From Lysobacter daejeonensis GH1-9 (GTDB lineage: Bacteria; Pseudomonadota; Gammaproteobacteria; Xanthomonadales; Xanthomonadaceae): a stretch of DNA of 64,000 bases. Both the position numbers and the translations under genes were made by a program. The notes under the pieces were generated by a model. That model saw only the letters and a list, made by a program, of their open reading frames with translations, ran no database searches and was not told where the DNA came from. The stretch covers positions 1 through 64,000 of the forward strand of contig NZ_AVPU01000005.1 of assembly GCF_000768355.1 (NCBI RefSeq), written 5' to 3'. Positions 1-15,443 of this stretch are shown piece by piece. Every line of letters begins with the position of its first letter. Within the stretch, counting starts at the first letter, position 1.

Positions 1-2
1 CC

Positions 3-335
3 CAGGCCGCGCTGGGGGCGGCGGCCTCCGGGCAGGGGCTGGCGCAGGCGACGACCGCCTCGGTGGGCCAGGCCAGTGCATCGGTGGGTGCCGATGCGTC
101 GGCCAATGGCGCCCTGCATGCGAACGACCAGGCCGTCGGTGCGGTTTCGGGCAATGCCACGGCCGCGGCCAGCAGCGCGGTCACCGGTCAGGCCGGTCGT
201 GCCACCGACACCGCAACGGCTGGCAAGGAGGAGGCGCCCGCCTCGTCCAGCACCACAGCGCGCGACCGCCGCGCAGAGCGCAAGGCCGCGCGACAGGACG
301 AAGCCAAGCGCAATCCGGATCATCACGAACGCTGA
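3..335 (+). CDS. Ala-rich low-complexity protein, 5'-truncated
   Basis: An open frame enters from the left edge and stops at 335. The visible ~110 residues are dominated by Ala, Gly, Ser, Thr and Gln (repeated AS/SVG/AVSG-like stretches) and end in a charged tail rich in Arg, Lys, Asp and Glu. No catalytic motif or domain is recognisable. A GTG at 63 is in frame, but the frame is open to the edge, so the true start is probably outside the window. A good hairpin terminator follows, which supports a real gene end. Function unknown; it could be the C-terminal region of a surface or exported repeat protein. Confidence 0.5.
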   Translation, partial: QAALGAAASGQGLAQATTASVGQASASVGADASANGALHANDQAVGAVSGNATAAASSAVTGQAGRATDTATAGKEEAPASSSTTARDRRAERKAARQDEAKRNPDHHER

Positions 336-359
336 TCGCGGCTTCGATGCGCAACCACT

Positions 360-388
360 GCGGCCCGGTCATCCGGGCCGCATCTTTT
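360..388 (+). terminator. Rho-independent terminator after the Ala-rich gene
   Basis: A perfect 9-bp GC stem (360-368 with 373-381) closes a TCAT loop and is followed by ATCTTTT. It lies 25 nt after the stop of the upstream gene. Confidence 0.75.
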
Positions 389-521
389 GAGGCTGGAGCC
401 ATGGGTGTTTAGACCTTCGTCCAATCCTGCGCGGTGGCGAGCGCGCATTTGAGACGAATCAATATGCGGCCCCGTGCGCGCCATCACACTCGCGCCCCCA
501 CCCACCGCGAGGAACCCCACG

Positions 522-4905
<4,384 letters not shown>

Positions 4906-4920
4906 GGGCAAAGTCGCCGC

Positions 4921-5286
4921 ATGCACTGGGTCCGGGTCCTGCTGGTGGCGCTGCTTGCGTTGCTCGCGTTCCTGCAACTGCGCCTGTGGTTCGGAGAGGG
5001 CGGCCGCCGCTCGGTGGCCGACCTCCAGCAGAAGGTCGACGCGCAAACCCGCGAGAACGGCGGTCTGGAGCAGCGCAACAGCGCGCTCGCGGCCGAAGTG
5101 GAGGACCTCAAGTCTGGCGAGGCCGCGGTCGAGGATCGCGCGCGCAGCGAGTTGGGCATGATCAAGCCCGGGGAGACCTTCTACCGCGTGGTGGAGCCGC
5201 AGACGGGCGATCTCTCGTCCGACACCGCCAGCAACGTTGGCAATGACCAGGCCGCTGACTCGGTCGAAGGCAACCCCGCGCCGTGA
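4921..5286 (+). CDS. ftsB: cell division protein FtsB
   Basis: FtsB is a small bitopic inner-membrane protein that joins FtsL and FtsQ in the divisome. The 121-residue product has one N-terminal membrane segment (about residues 4-23), then a heptad-rich coiled coil (about 33-70: ADLQQKVDAQTRENGGLEQR), then the RARSELGMIKPGETFYRV segment typical of the family. Its end overlaps ispD by 4 nt (GTGA). The eno-ftsB-ispD-ispF order is the usual one in gammaproteobacteria and supports the call. Confidence 0.93.
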   Translation: MHWVRVLLVALLALLAFLQLRLWFGEGGRRSVADLQQKVDAQTRENGGLEQRNSALAAEVEDLKSGEAAVEDRARSELGMIKPGETFYRVVEPQTGDLSSDTASNVGNDQAADSVEGNPAP

Positions 5287-5981
5287 GCGGCCCCCTGGTC
5301 TGGGCGGTGGTTCCGGCGGCGGGGCAAGGCACGCGCTTTGGCGGCGAGGTCCCCAAGCAATACCTGCACTCGGCAGGCAAGCCCCTGATCGAACACGCCC
5401 TCTCCGCGCTGTTGGCGCATCCGCGGGTGGCCGGCGCGATGGTGGCGTTGGCTGCCAATGACGCACGTTGGCCCGGCTGGACGTCGTTGCACGGCAAGCC
5501 GGTGCTGTGCTGCGTGGGCGGCGGCGAGCGCGCCGACTCGGTGCTTGCCGCGCTGGAGGCATTGCCGGCCGACGTGCCGGCCGATGCCCTGGTGCTCGTG
5601 CACGACGCCGCGCGCCCCAATCTGGCCACCGCAGACCTGGATCGGCTGATCGACGCGGCCACCGCCCATCCCGACGGCGCCATCCTCGGTGCCCCGGTGC
5701 GCGACACGCTCAAGCGCGCCGCGGTGGAGGGAACCATCGTCACCACCGAGCCGCGCGACGGCCTGTGGCGCGCCTTCACCCCGCAGGCATTCCGGCGCGA
5801 TGCGCTGGGCAATGCCCTGCGCGCCGCACGTGCCGCGGGCGTGCTGGTCACCGATGAGGCCATGGCCATGGAGCGCGGTGGCGCGCGCCCGCGCCTGGTC
5901 GAAGGGCGGGAGGACAACCTCAAGGTCACCACGCCAGCCGACCTCGCGCTGGCGGACTATCTTCTTTCGCACAGGACGTGA
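5283..5981 (+). CDS. ispD: 2-C-methyl-D-erythritol 4-phosphate cytidylyltransferase
   Basis: IspD transfers CMP from CTP to MEP, the third step of the MEP isoprenoid pathway. The 232-residue protein begins with the nucleotide-binding motif [18 protein letters not shown] and contains LVHDAARPN and the late TDEAMAME segment. The start is GTG at 5283, overlapping the ftsB stop as GTGA, which implies coupling. ispF, for a later step of the same pathway, follows after 76 nt. Confidence 0.97.
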   Translation: MSGPLVWAVVPAAGQGTRFGGEVPKQYLHSAGKPLIEHALSALLAHPRVAGAMVALAANDARWPGWTSLHGKPVLCCVGGGERADSVLAALEALPADVPADALVLVHDAARPNLATADLDRLIDAATAHPDGAILGAPVRDTLKRAAVEGTIVTTEPRDGLWRAFTPQAFRRDALGNALRAARAAGVLVTDEAMAMERGGARPRLVEGREDNLKVTTPADLALADYLLSHRT

Positions 5982-6057
5982 GCCGCCCCCGGCTTCGCGG
6001 CGGCAACGCCGAACTGGGGATGTCGCACTCGCCTCCGGCACCAGACAAGGGCACACC

Positions 6058-6540
6058 ATGAACATCCGCATTGGCCAGGGCTTCGACGTGCACACCTTCG
6101 GCGAGGGTGACCACGTCATGCTCGGCGGCGTAAGGGTGCCCCACGAGCGCGGCATCGTCGCCCACTCCGATGGCGACGTGGTGATCCATGCCCTGTGCGA
6201 TGCCATGCTGGGTGCACTCGCGCTGGGCGATATCGGCCGCCATTTCCCGCCCAGCGACCCGCAGTGGAAGGACGCGGACAGTCTGCTGTTCCTGCGCCAC
6301 TGCACCCGTCTGCTCGATGGGCAGGGAGGCTGGCGCGTTATCAACGCCGATATCACCGTGGTCTGTGAACGGCCCAAGGTGGGCCCCCACGCCGATGCGA
6401 TGCGCGAGCGATTGGCCCGTGAGCTGGGCATCGACGTGAACGCAGTGAGCGTCAAGGCCACCACCAGCGAGCGCATGGGATTCACCGGCCGCGGTGAGGG
6501 TATTGCGGCCATGGCAGTCTGCCTGCTGGGCAAGGCGTGA
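6058..6540 (+). CDS. ispF: 2-C-methyl-D-erythritol 2,4-cyclodiphosphate synthase
   Basis: IspF cyclises CDP-ME 2-phosphate to ME-cPP with release of CMP, in the MEP pathway. The 160-residue product begins [14 protein letters not shown], giving the zinc ligands Asp and His of D-V-H, and continues with [14 protein letters not shown] and LGDIGRHFP. The open frame extends upstream, but the ATG at 6058 gives the conserved N-terminus. The ATG of truD lies 8 nt after its stop. Confidence 0.97.
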   Translation: MNIRIGQGFDVHTFGEGDHVMLGGVRVPHERGIVAHSDGDVVIHALCDAMLGALALGDIGRHFPPSDPQWKDADSLLFLRHCTRLLDGQGGWRVINADITVVCERPKVGPHADAMRERLARELGIDVNAVSVKATTSERMGFTGRGEGIAAMAVCLLGKA

Positions 6541-6547
6541 TCGCTGC

Positions 6548-7720
6548 ATGATGGCCATCTACCCCGGCGCCCCCGAGTCGCCCACGCCGGAAGCCGATTC
6601 CGATGCGCCGACTCCCGAGACGATGTCGTTGGACTCTGCGGCGCCCCTAAGTGGCGACGCCGCCCCCATCCCGACCGTGGACGAATTGCCCGCGGCCCAT
6701 GGCGCCCCCGTGTTGAGTGCGCACATCCGCACCACTGCCGAGGACTTCTTCGTCGAGGAATTGCCGGGTTTCGAACCCTCCGGCGCGGGCGAGCACCTGC
6801 TACTGACCATCGAGAAGCGTGGCATGAACACCGCGTTTGCCGCCAAGCGCATCGCGGCCTGGGCGGGTGTCGGGGACATGGCGATCGGCTATGCCGGATT
6901 GAAGGATCGGCACGCGGTGACCCGTCAGCGCATCAGCGTGCACCTGCCGAAAAAGATCGCACCGGACCTGGCATCGCTCCAGTCGGATGACCTGCAAGTG
7001 CTCGATCACCAGTGGCACTCGCGCAAGTTGCCGCGTGGGGCGCTGGCGGGAAACCGCTTCGTGCTGGTATTGCGGGCAGTGGAGGGTGACCGCGACGCCA
7101 TCGAAGCCCGATTGCAGGCGATCGCCGCACTGGGCGTCCCCAATTATTTTGGCGAACAGCGCTTCGGACGCGATGGCGATAACGTCGCGCAGGCGCTGGC
7201 GATGTTCCGTGGGCGCCGCGTCGCCCGGGAAAAGCGCGGTCTCCTGCTGTCGGCTGCGCGTTCGGAGTTGTTCAATCGCGTGCTGGCTGCACGGGTGCTG
7301 GACCGCACCTGGAACCGTCCCTTGCCAGGCGAGGTCTGGATGCTGGACGGCCGCCGCAGCGTGTTCGGACCGGAGCCGTTGACCGACGATCTGCTGCGTC
7401 GACTGGACGCCTTTGATATTCATCCCACCGGTCCGCTTTGGGGGCGGGGTGAGCTGCGAACCCAGGATGCCGCTGCAGTCCGTGAGCAGTCTGCCTTGGC
7501 TGAGGGCGATGCGCCTGCCCTGAAGCGGGGCCTGGAAAAGGCCGGCCTGGAGCAGGAGCGCCGGGCCTTGCGCCTGCGTCCGGCGGGGCTGGCGTGGCGC
7601 TGGCGCGAGGAGGGCGTGCTCGAGCTCACTTTCGCGTTGCCTGCCGGCGCCTATGCCACTTCGGTGTTGGCCGAATTGGGCGACGTCACCGACGCCCCGC
7701 GAGCCTCGGCGCCGCAATGA
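6548..7720 (+). CDS. truD: tRNA pseudouridine(13) synthase TruD
   Basis: TruD makes pseudouridine at tRNA position 13. The catalytic segment [14 protein letters not shown] with its Asp is present, as are the [16 protein letters not shown]-terminal element and the [10 protein letters not shown] motif. From the ATG at 6548 the protein has 390 residues, with a ~45-residue Pro/Ala/Asp-rich leader that family members usually lack. The ATG at 6623 would give a more typical 365 residues. Neither start has a strong ribosome site, so the start is uncertain. It follows ispF closely and is probably co-transcribed. Confidence 0.93.
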   Translation: MMAIYPGAPESPTPEADSDAPTPETMSLDSAAPLSGDAAPIPTVDELPAAHGAPVLSAHIRTTAEDFFVEELPGFEPSGAGEHLLLTIEKRGMNTAFAAKRIAAWAGVGDMAIGYAGLKDRHAVTRQRISVHLPKKIAPDLASLQSDDLQVLDHQWHSRKLPRGALAGNRFVLVLRAVEGDRDAIEARLQAIAALGVPNYFGEQRFGRDGDNVAQALAMFRGRRVAREKRGLLLSAARSELFNRVLAARVLDRTWNRPLPGEVWMLDGRRSVFGPEPLTDDLLRRLDAFDIHPTGPLWGRGELRTQDAAAVREQSALAEGDAPALKRGLEKAGLEQERRALRLRPAGLAWRWREEGVLELTFALPAGAYATSVLAELGDVTDAPRASAPQ

Positions 7721-7858
7721 AATCCGGCGCCGACGACCGCTCGTCGGCTGGCAGCCGACGACACTGGTGGCGTCTGGGCAGCGGCGTATAAGCGTAGAGG
7801 TAACCCGGAATCATGCCGGGCTGGAGGTGTGACGCCTCCCAACCTAGGAGTCGCGGTC

Positions 7859-8101
7859 ATGCATGCGAATATGCGCCTTGTGGTGCTGTCCCTCGCGGCC
7901 GTTGTGGTCGCCGGTTGTGCCAGTTCGATGGAAAAAGATTCCGCCGCCTTGACGCCTGCCGCGAAGCCTGGCTCGGTCGTAGTGGACGCCGAGTACATGG
8001 CTGCGGTCGAGCAGGTTGCGCGTCGGCGCAACATCGGCGTCGTCTGGGTGAACCCGCCCAGCAAGCGCGTTGCGGGCGACCCACGCCAGGCCATGCGCTG
8101 A
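7859..8101 (+). CDS. small putative lipoprotein
   Basis: An 80-residue product with a short basic N-terminus, a hydrophobic stretch and a lipobox V-A-G-C (Cys near residue 20), predicting a lipid-anchored envelope protein. The mature part is short and ends with NIGVVWVNPPSKR and a basic tail; no known domain is evident. The ATG at 7859 is chosen because AGGAG (7846-7850) lies 8 nt upstream. It converges on the smr gene with a 3-nt gap. Function unknown. Confidence 0.7.
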   Translation: MHANMRLVVLSLAAVVVAGCASSMEKDSAALTPAAKPGSVVVDAEYMAAVEQVARRRNIGVVWVNPPSKRVAGDPRQAMR

Positions 8102-8104
8102 CGC

Positions 8105-8650
8105 TCAGCGTCGCTTCGAGGGCGCCAGCAACACCACCACCGCGCCGGTGCCGCCCTGCGTGGGCGGCGCCGAGTGGAATGCCAGCACGTCCGCACGGTG
8201 TCGTAGCATTCGGTCGACCAGGTTCTTGAGCACGGGCATTCCGTCGCTCTGCAGCCCCTTGCCATGGATCACCCGCACGCAGCCGACGCCGTGCCGGCGT
8301 GCGTCGTTGAGGAAGGCACGCAGCAACGCTTCGGCGGTGCGGGCGTCGGTGCCATGCAGGTCGAGCTCCTCCTGGGCGGACAACTCGCCCCGCTTCAGCC
8401 GCTGCCAGGACCGTGACGGCAGTTCGTCGCGACGGTAGGCAAGGGTGTCGCCGGCTTCGAGCAGGCTGGCATCCAACGCATGGCGGAACGTCTCCCGGGC
8501 GGCCGCCTCGTCCTGCTCGGCCATGCGCGCGCGCGGGCGTGGCTTGGGCGTCGAAGGCGGCTCGGGTGCGTCTTCGAGCCGCCGCACGTCGCCAATCGCG
8601 CTGAGAAACAGCGCGTGGTCGTCTTCGGCGGGCTCATGCTTGCGTGCCAT
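8105..8650 (-). CDS. Smr-domain protein (MutS2 C-terminal-like)
   Basis: A 181-residue protein with an N-terminal charged helical region and a C-terminal Smr domain (about residues 90-175). The hallmark ELDLHGTDARTAEALL and RVIHGKGL motifs are present; DLHG and HGKG are the signature elements. Stand-alone Smr proteins of this type (YdaL/SmrA group) are associated with nuclease activity on DNA or ribosome-bound mRNA; which applies here cannot be told. It is transcribed away from surE and converges on the small lipoprotein gene. Confidence 0.88.
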   Translation of the reverse strand: MARKHEPAEDDHALFLSAIGDVRRLEDAPEPPSTPKPRPRARMAEQDEAAARETFRHALDASLLEAGDTLAYRRDELPSRSWQRLKRGELSAQEELDLHGTDARTAEALLRAFLNDARRHGVGCVRVIHGKGLQSDGMPVLKNLVDRMLRHRADVLAFHSAPPTQGGTGAVVVLLAPSKRR

Positions 8651-8813
8651 CCGTAAAGCCTAGCGCGGCGAGCCGGCAACGCAAGGCGAAGGGCGCGCGC
8701 TGGCAGGACGATCATCCCTCATCGGCTATCATGGGCCCAACGGTCCGCCGCGGCGTGTGTATCTGAGCGCGGTCGCCTCCATTCCCCGCCCACGTGAGGT
8801 TTTTCGCGAGTCC

Positions 8814-9605
8814 ATGCGAGTACTGGTCAGCAACGACGACGGCGTAGACGCACCCGGCATCCGTGCGTTGGCGCAGGGGCTGCGCGCAGCCGGCCATGAA
8901 GTGCTCGTGGTCGCGCCGGATCGTGACCGCTCGGGGGCCAGCAATTCCCTGACCCTGGACGGGCCGATCCGCGTGGTCCAGCTGGACGCGCAGACCTGGC
9001 GCGTGCATGGCACCCCCACCGACAGCGTGCACGTGGCGCTGACCGGCATGCTGGAGGCCGAGCCCGACATCGTCGTGTCCGGCATCAACAGCGCGTCCAA
9101 CATGGGCGACGACGTGATCTATTCCGGCACCGTCGCCGCCGCGATGGAAGGCCGCTTCCTGGGCCTGCCGTCGGTGGCCATGTCTCTCGCGACCCGCGAC
9201 CACGATGGTCGCAATTACGAAACCGCCGCCCGCGCCGCGGTCGAGATCATCGCGCGGTTGGCCAGTGATCCGCTGCCGGCCGACACCATCCTCAACGTCA
9301 ACGTGCCCGATATCCCATGGGATGACGTACGCGGCTTCGAAGTGACCCGCCTTGGCAACCGCCACCGGTCCGAAGCCTGCGTGCCGCAGCAGGATCCCCG
9401 CGGCCGCCAGTGGTGGTGGGTCGGCGCCGCCGGCCCCGAGCAGGACGCAGGCCCGGGCACCGATTTCCACTCCGTTCGCACCGGCCACATCTCCATCACC
9501 CCGATCCAGATCGACCTGACCCGCTATCAGGCGCTGGAGCAGGTCGCGAGCTGGGTCGATGGCCTGTCCGGTGCGTTGCGCGGCGGCGCGGAGGCGGCCT
9601 CGTGA
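8814..9605 (+). CDS. surE: 5'/3'-nucleotidase SurE
   Basis: SurE is a metal-dependent phosphatase of nucleoside monophosphates and polyphosphate linked to stationary-phase survival. The 263-residue product starts [15 protein letters not shown] with the metal-binding Asp pair, and carries [14 protein letters not shown] and [13 protein letters not shown]. The ATG at 8814 matches the family start; the frame is open further upstream. It overlaps pcm by 4 nt (GTGA), giving the classic surE-pcm pair for repair and salvage under stress. Confidence 0.97.
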   Translation: MRVLVSNDDGVDAPGIRALAQGLRAAGHEVLVVAPDRDRSGASNSLTLDGPIRVVQLDAQTWRVHGTPTDSVHVALTGMLEAEPDIVVSGINSASNMGDDVIYSGTVAAAMEGRFLGLPSVAMSLATRDHDGRNYETAARAAVEIIARLASDPLPADTILNVNVPDIPWDDVRGFEVTRLGNRHRSEACVPQQDPRGRQWWWVGAAGPEQDAGPGTDFHSVRTGHISITPIQIDLTRYQALEQVASWVDGLSGALRGGAEAAS

Positions 9606-10279
9606 GCGTGCGCATGCGGCTGCAACCCGAAGCCATCGGTTCCGGCCTGACCTCGCAGCGGGTGCGCGACCGGCTGGTCGAGCGCCTGCGCGAGAACGGC
9701 ATCCGCGACGAGCGGGTGCTCAATGCCATCCGCACCGTGCCGCGCCACCTCTTCATCGACGAAGTACTCGCCAGCCGCGCTTACGAGGACACCGCGCTGC
9801 CCATCGGGCAGGGCCAGACCATCTCGCAACCGTGGGTGGTGGCGCGGATGACCGAGGCGCTGCTGGCCTGCGAGCCGAAGAAGGTGCTGGAAATCGGCAC
9901 CGGGTCCGGGTACCAGGCCGCGGTCCTGGCCGCGCTGGGCCTGGAGGTGCATACCGTCGAGCGCATCGGCGAACTGCTGCGCACCGCGCGCAAGCGGTTC
10001 CGCCAGCTGGGCCTGAACATCCGCAGCAAGCACGACGACGGCCGCATCGGCTGGCCGGAAAACGGCCCGTTCGATGCCATCATCGTCACCGCTGCGGCGC
10101 CTGCACTGGTCGATGCACTGACTGAACAACTGGCCGTCGGCGGCATCCTGGTCGCTCCGGTTGGCGCGGCCAATTCCCAATCCCTGTTATGCCTCCAGCG
10201 CGACGCGGACGGCCGGATCACCCAGCAGACCCTGGGCCCGGTGGTGTTCGTGCCGTTGCTGTCGGGCATGGTCGACTGA
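9602..10279 (+). CDS. pcm: protein-L-isoaspartate O-methyltransferase
   Basis: Pcm methylates isoaspartyl residues in aged proteins so they can revert to aspartate. The 225-residue product has the SAM-binding motif [14 protein letters not shown], the [14 protein letters not shown] substrate segment and [12 protein letters not shown]. The start is GTG at 9602, overlapping the surE stop. The ExoD-like gene starts 2 nt after its stop, so all three are probably on one transcript. Confidence 0.97.
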   Translation: MSVRMRLQPEAIGSGLTSQRVRDRLVERLRENGIRDERVLNAIRTVPRHLFIDEVLASRAYEDTALPIGQGQTISQPWVVARMTEALLACEPKKVLEIGTGSGYQAAVLAALGLEVHTVERIGELLRTARKRFRQLGLNIRSKHDDGRIGWPENGPFDAIIVTAAAPALVDALTEQLAVGGILVAPVGAANSQSLLCLQRDADGRITQQTLGPVVFVPLLSGMVD

Positions 10280-10281
10280 AC

Positions 10282-10944
10282 ATGAGCCAACACCACACTT
10301 CCGCGGGCGCGGCCGACGCTCCCGCATCGGTCTCGCTGGGCGAACAGCTGGCCGCCATCATCCGCAACCTGCCCGAGGACAAGCTGACCCTGGGTGAGTT
10401 GCTGGAGGTCTTTGGCGACGAAGGCCTGCTGCTGCTGACCATGTTGCTGACGCTGGTGTTCCTGATTCCGGTGTCGATCCCGGGGGTGAGCACCGTCTTT
10501 GGCGCGGCGATCCTGCTGGTGGGAGTCAGCCGCCTCAGCGGCCGCCCGCTGTGGGTGCCGGCCCGTGTGCGTGATCGCGGATTGCCGGCGGACAAGCTGC
10601 GCCCCGGTTTGACCGGCGGCCTGGAGTGGGTGCGTCGGCTGGAGAAGATCAGTCGCCCGCATCGTCTGCGTGCCCTCGTGGAGGGGCGCGCACAGAACGT
10701 GTTCAACAACCTGGCCTTCATCCTCGCGGCCCTGTTGCTGATGGCGCCATTCGGTTTCGTGCCGTTCAGCAATACGCTCCCCGCGCTGGCGCTGCTGTTC
10801 TACGCTGTGGGCCTGGTGCAGCGCGATGGCGGGGCGATGCTGCTGGGGCACCTGTCCAACGTCGGCACCATGATCTATTTCAGCGTCCTGATTGGTGGGG
10901 GTGGCGTTGCACTCCACCAACTGTGGCAGCGTGTGTCGGGCTGA
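10282..10944 (+). CDS. ExoD family membrane protein
   Basis: A 220-residue integral membrane protein of the ExoD family, named after a rhizobial exopolysaccharide-synthesis gene; the biochemical role is unknown. After a cytoplasmic N-terminus with LGELLEVFGDEG there are hydrophobic segments around 50-85 (LTLVFLIPVSIPGVST), 155-185 and 195-215. The family's P-x-S-I-P-G-x-S-T and F-x-P-F-S-N-T-L-P-A-L features are visible. ATG at 10282 is 2 nt after the pcm stop; nlpD follows after 73 nt. Confidence 0.87.
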   Translation: MSQHHTSAGAADAPASVSLGEQLAAIIRNLPEDKLTLGELLEVFGDEGLLLLTMLLTLVFLIPVSIPGVSTVFGAAILLVGVSRLSGRPLWVPARVRDRGLPADKLRPGLTGGLEWVRRLEKISRPHRLRALVEGRAQNVFNNLAFILAALLLMAPFGFVPFSNTLPALALLFYAVGLVQRDGGAMLLGHLSNVGTMIYFSVLIGGGGVALHQLWQRVSG

Positions 10945-11017
10945 GTGCACACCGTTGCCCAGCCGTCGGGTCGCCTCGTCGGTTCGGCATGAAGACATGG
11001 AGTAAATCACGAGGCGC

Positions 11018-11854
11018 ATGACCATCACGCTCATTTCCCGTCATACCGTGGCCCGGACTGCCATCCTGTGCCTCGCCGTGGCCACGCTGCTCTCGGCGTG
11101 CGCCAAGACCACCGTGGTGCGCGAAACCCCTGCGCCTTCCATCGCCAAACCGGGAGTGACTGCCGTCGTGAAGCGGGGCGATACGCTCTATCGCATCGCC
11201 AGCGCCAACGGTGTGCAGGCCAAGGACCTGGCGGCATGGAATGGCATCGCCGAGCCGTACACCATCTACCCCGGGCAGCGTCTGAAGCTTTACCCGGGGA
11301 GCAGTGGCGCGGTGGCAAGCGCGCCCGTGGCTTCGAGCAAAGCGCGAAGCGAACGCCCCTCGGTGCCAGTGGCCGGCACAGCGAAACCGGTCACGTCGAC
11401 TGCCGCCGCCAAGCCCGCCGACACCAAGCCGGCGGCCCCAAAGCCGGCCGTCCCCAAGCCCGCACCGGTGCCCGCCGAAAGTTCCGTCAAATGGCGTTGG
11501 CCGGCCGACGGGGAGCTCATCAGCCGCTATGTCGCAGGCGAGCCCACGAAGCAGGGGATCGGCATTGCCGGCAGCAGCGGGGCCGCCGTGCGTGCCGCAG
11601 CCGATGGAGTGGTGGTCTACTCCGGTTCCGGCCTGGTCGGCTATGGCGAGCTGGTGATCATCAAGCACAACGACGAATGGCTGTCGGCGTATGGCCACAA
11701 CCGCACCCGCCTGGTCAACGAAGGCCAACTGGTGAAGGCGGGGCAGCAGGTCGCGGAAATGGGGCGCAGTGGCGCGCCGCGCGACATGTTGCATTTCGAA
11801 GTCCGTTACAACGGCAAGCCGGTCGACCCGCTGCTGTACCTGCCCAAGCGCTGA
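11018..11854 (+). CDS. nlpD: NlpD-like lipoprotein, LysM plus degenerate M23 domain
   Basis: An outer-membrane lipoprotein that, in E. coli, activates the amidase AmiC during division. The 278 residues have a signal peptide with lipobox L-L-S-A-C (Cys28), a LysM domain (about 47-90, VKRGDTLYRIASANG), a Lys/Pro/Ala-rich linker and a C-terminal peptidase-like domain (about 155-278). That domain lacks the HxH metal site (the YGHN and LHFEVR segments stand alone), as in NlpD, so it is probably a non-hydrolytic activator. It follows surE-pcm as in other gammaproteobacteria, but rpoS does not follow. Confidence 0.9.
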   Translation: MTITLISRHTVARTAILCLAVATLLSACAKTTVVRETPAPSIAKPGVTAVVKRGDTLYRIASANGVQAKDLAAWNGIAEPYTIYPGQRLKLYPGSSGAVASAPVASSKARSERPSVPVAGTAKPVTSTAAAKPADTKPAAPKPAVPKPAPVPAESSVKWRWPADGELISRYVAGEPTKQGIGIAGSSGAAVRAAADGVVVYSGSGLVGYGELVIIKHNDEWLSAYGHNRTRLVNEGQLVKAGQQVAEMGRSGAPRDMLHFEVRYNGKPVDPLLYLPKR

Positions 11855-11872
11855 GCAGGCGTCCGCCGGACC

Positions 11873-12247
11873 TCAGCCCGGCAGGATGAAGCCCGCCACT
11901 ACTTTGCGGTTCTCGCCGGCAAGCACGTTGAAGGTGCGGGCCGCGGCGGCATTGGACATGACTTCCAGGCCGACACCGCGCCCCAGGCACGCCGCCATCA
12001 CTGCCGGGGACGGAAACACCTGGTTCGCGCCAGTACCCAGCAGCACCACTTCCGGCGCCAGCGCCAGCAGCGGTTCCAGCTGGTCCACTGTCAGGGCCTT
12101 GGCATCCCGCACCGCCCACGCTTCGATCAGCGTGTTGGGCGCAAGGACGAAGCTGCCGGTCAGTCGGATGTCGTTGACGAGCGCGGAGATGCCATCGGCA
12201 CCGCGCAGGAAGAACTCGTGGTCAGGGCGTTCGAGCGTGAGCTGCAC
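11873..12247 (-). CDS. Mth938-like domain protein
   Basis: A 124-residue protein of the Mth938-like/DUF498 family, related to the mitochondrial complex I assembly factor NDUFAF3. Family features are the central E-V-V-L-L-G-T-G strand-loop and the late A-A-R-T-F-N-V-L-A-G-E-N-R segment. The bacterial role is not established. It converges on nlpD with an 18-nt gap and lies just downstream of yhbY on the same strand (27-nt gap), so the two may be co-transcribed. Confidence 0.85.
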   Translation of the reverse strand: MQLTLERPDHEFFLRGADGISALVNDIRLTGSFVLAPNTLIEAWAVRDAKALTVDQLEPLLALAPEVVLLGTGANQVFPSPAVMAACLGRGVGLEVMSNAAAARTFNVLAGENRKVVAGFILPG

Positions 12248-12274
12248 GGCGCGCTCCGTAGGCGTGTCCCGGGC

Positions 12275-12580
12275 TCAGGCCCGCGGCAACACGATCTGGC
12301 GCTTGTCCTTGCTGGGGCGGTACAGCACGGCGGTGTGGCCGATGCGCTGCACCAGCGCCGAGCCGGTCCGGTCGGTGAGATCGTCGATCATCGCATCGCG
12401 TGCTTCACGGTCCGCGGCGCCCACCTTCACCTTGATCAGCTCGTGGTGCTCCAGCGCCAGGTCCACCTCGGCCACCAGCGCGTCGGTGATGCCCTTGCCG
12501 CCGACCTGCAACATCGCTTTCAGGTCATGGGCCTGGCCCCGCAGGAAACGGGTCTGGGCAGAGGTCAGCACGGTCGACAT
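12275..12580 (-). CDS. yhbY: YhbY-type CRM-domain RNA-binding protein
   Basis: A 101-residue single CRM-domain protein that associates with pre-50S ribosomal particles in E. coli. Typical elements are LTSAQTRFLRGQAHDLKAML, the basic VGGKGITDALVAEVD loop (the GxxG RNA contact) and ELIKVKV. The ATG at 12580 is chosen; an in-frame TTG at 12592 would add four residues. It is divergent from rlmE-ftsH-folP across 69 nt, the arrangement also seen in E. coli. Confidence 0.92.
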   Translation of the reverse strand: MSTVLTSAQTRFLRGQAHDLKAMLQVGGKGITDALVAEVDLALEHHELIKVKVGAADREARDAMIDDLTDRTGSALVQRIGHTAVLYRPSKDKRQIVLPRA

Positions 12581-12649
12581 CGGGGCACGCAACAGGGGTG
12601 TGGCAGGGCGCTCAGGGTATCATGACGGCCTTCCCCCACCCGCATCCCC

Positions 12650-13282
12650 ATGGCCACCCGCAGCAAAAGCAGTCAGCGCTGGTTGCAGGAGCACGTCTCC
12701 GACCCCTTCGTGAAGAAGGCGAAGAAGGAGGGTGCCCGTTCGCGCGCCATCTACAAGCTGGAGGAGCTGATCGACCGCGATCGCCTGCTCAGGCCGGGCA
12801 TGACCGTGGTCGACCTGGGCTCGGCACCGGGCAGCTGGTCACAGCTGGTGCGGGCGCGCCTGGGCGACAGCGGCCGCGTCATCGCCATCGACATCCTGCC
12901 CATGGCGCCGATGGCCGGGGTGGAGTTCCTGCAGGGTGACTTCCGGGACGATGAAGTCCTCGTCCAGCTTGAGACCATGGTCGGTGACAAGCCGGTGGAC
13001 CTTGTCCTTTCCGACATGGCCCCCAATAAGAGCGGAATGGACGCGGTGGACATGCCGCGGGCGCTGTACCTGTCGGAGCTGGCCATGGACTTCGCCGACA
13101 AGCACCTGCGCACCGGCGGCACGTTCCTGATCAAGCTGTTCCAGGGTGTGGGGTTCGACGACTACGTGCGTGAGCTGCGCAAGCGCTACGACAAGGTCGC
13201 GATCCGCAAGCCGGAGGCGTCGCGCAAGCGATCGCCCGAGGTGTACGCGCTGGCGCAGGGCAAGCGGGCGGTGCCGAAGTAG
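12650..13282 (+). CDS. rlmE: 23S rRNA (uridine-2'-O)-methyltransferase
   Basis: RlmE/FtsJ methylates the 2'-O of U2552 in the 23S rRNA A-loop. The 210-residue product has the SAM motif VVDLGSAPGSWSQ, the catalytic Asp of SDMAPNKSG and the catalytic Lys of FLIKLFQG, plus the RSRAIYKLEE substrate segment. It is followed after 90 nt by ftsH, as in most proteobacteria. Confidence 0.97.
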   Translation: MATRSKSSQRWLQEHVSDPFVKKAKKEGARSRAIYKLEELIDRDRLLRPGMTVVDLGSAPGSWSQLVRARLGDSGRVIAIDILPMAPMAGVEFLQGDFRDDEVLVQLETMVGDKPVDLVLSDMAPNKSGMDAVDMPRALYLSELAMDFADKHLRTGGTFLIKLFQGVGFDDYVRELRKRYDKVAIRKPEASRKRSPEVYALAQGKRAVPK

Positions 13283-13372
13283 GGCATCCCTGCGCGTGGG
13301 TACGGTGGCGCCGTTCAGCGAATGGCGGGTTTTGACAATGTTTCGGCGAACGGTTGCGCGTAAGGTAGGCAC

Positions 13373-15274
<1,902 letters not shown>

Positions 15275-15300
15275 GGCACGACGCCAACGAGAGCATGAGG

Positions 15301-15326
15301 GAGGCCGGACTTGTCCCGGCCTTTCG
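15301..15326 (+). terminator. Possible terminator after ftsH
   Basis: AGGCCGG and CCGGCCT form a stem with a small bulge, followed by TTCG and a weak T run. It lies about 27 nt past the ftsH stop. The stem is good but the U tract is poor, so read-through into folP is likely. Confidence 0.45.
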
Positions 15327-15443
15327 CGTTTCACGCCCAGCGCGCCAGCCGCCGCACGCGGCGCCGCTCCCCGCACCTCGCCCGGTACCGCATGGCGGGT
15401 GGCGCTTGGTAGTCTGCGTGCCTACGTTTCCGAGGTGTCTGCC

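Noticed and set aside
7741-7761. Hairpin TCGTCGGC/GCCGACGA after truD as a terminator
   Set aside because: The stem is good but no T run follows; it could be an mRNA end structure, not an intrinsic terminator.
13332-13337. TTGACA upstream of ftsH as a -35 box
   Set aside because: No acceptable -10 hexamer is found 16-18 nt downstream; it may be chance or part of a weak promoter.
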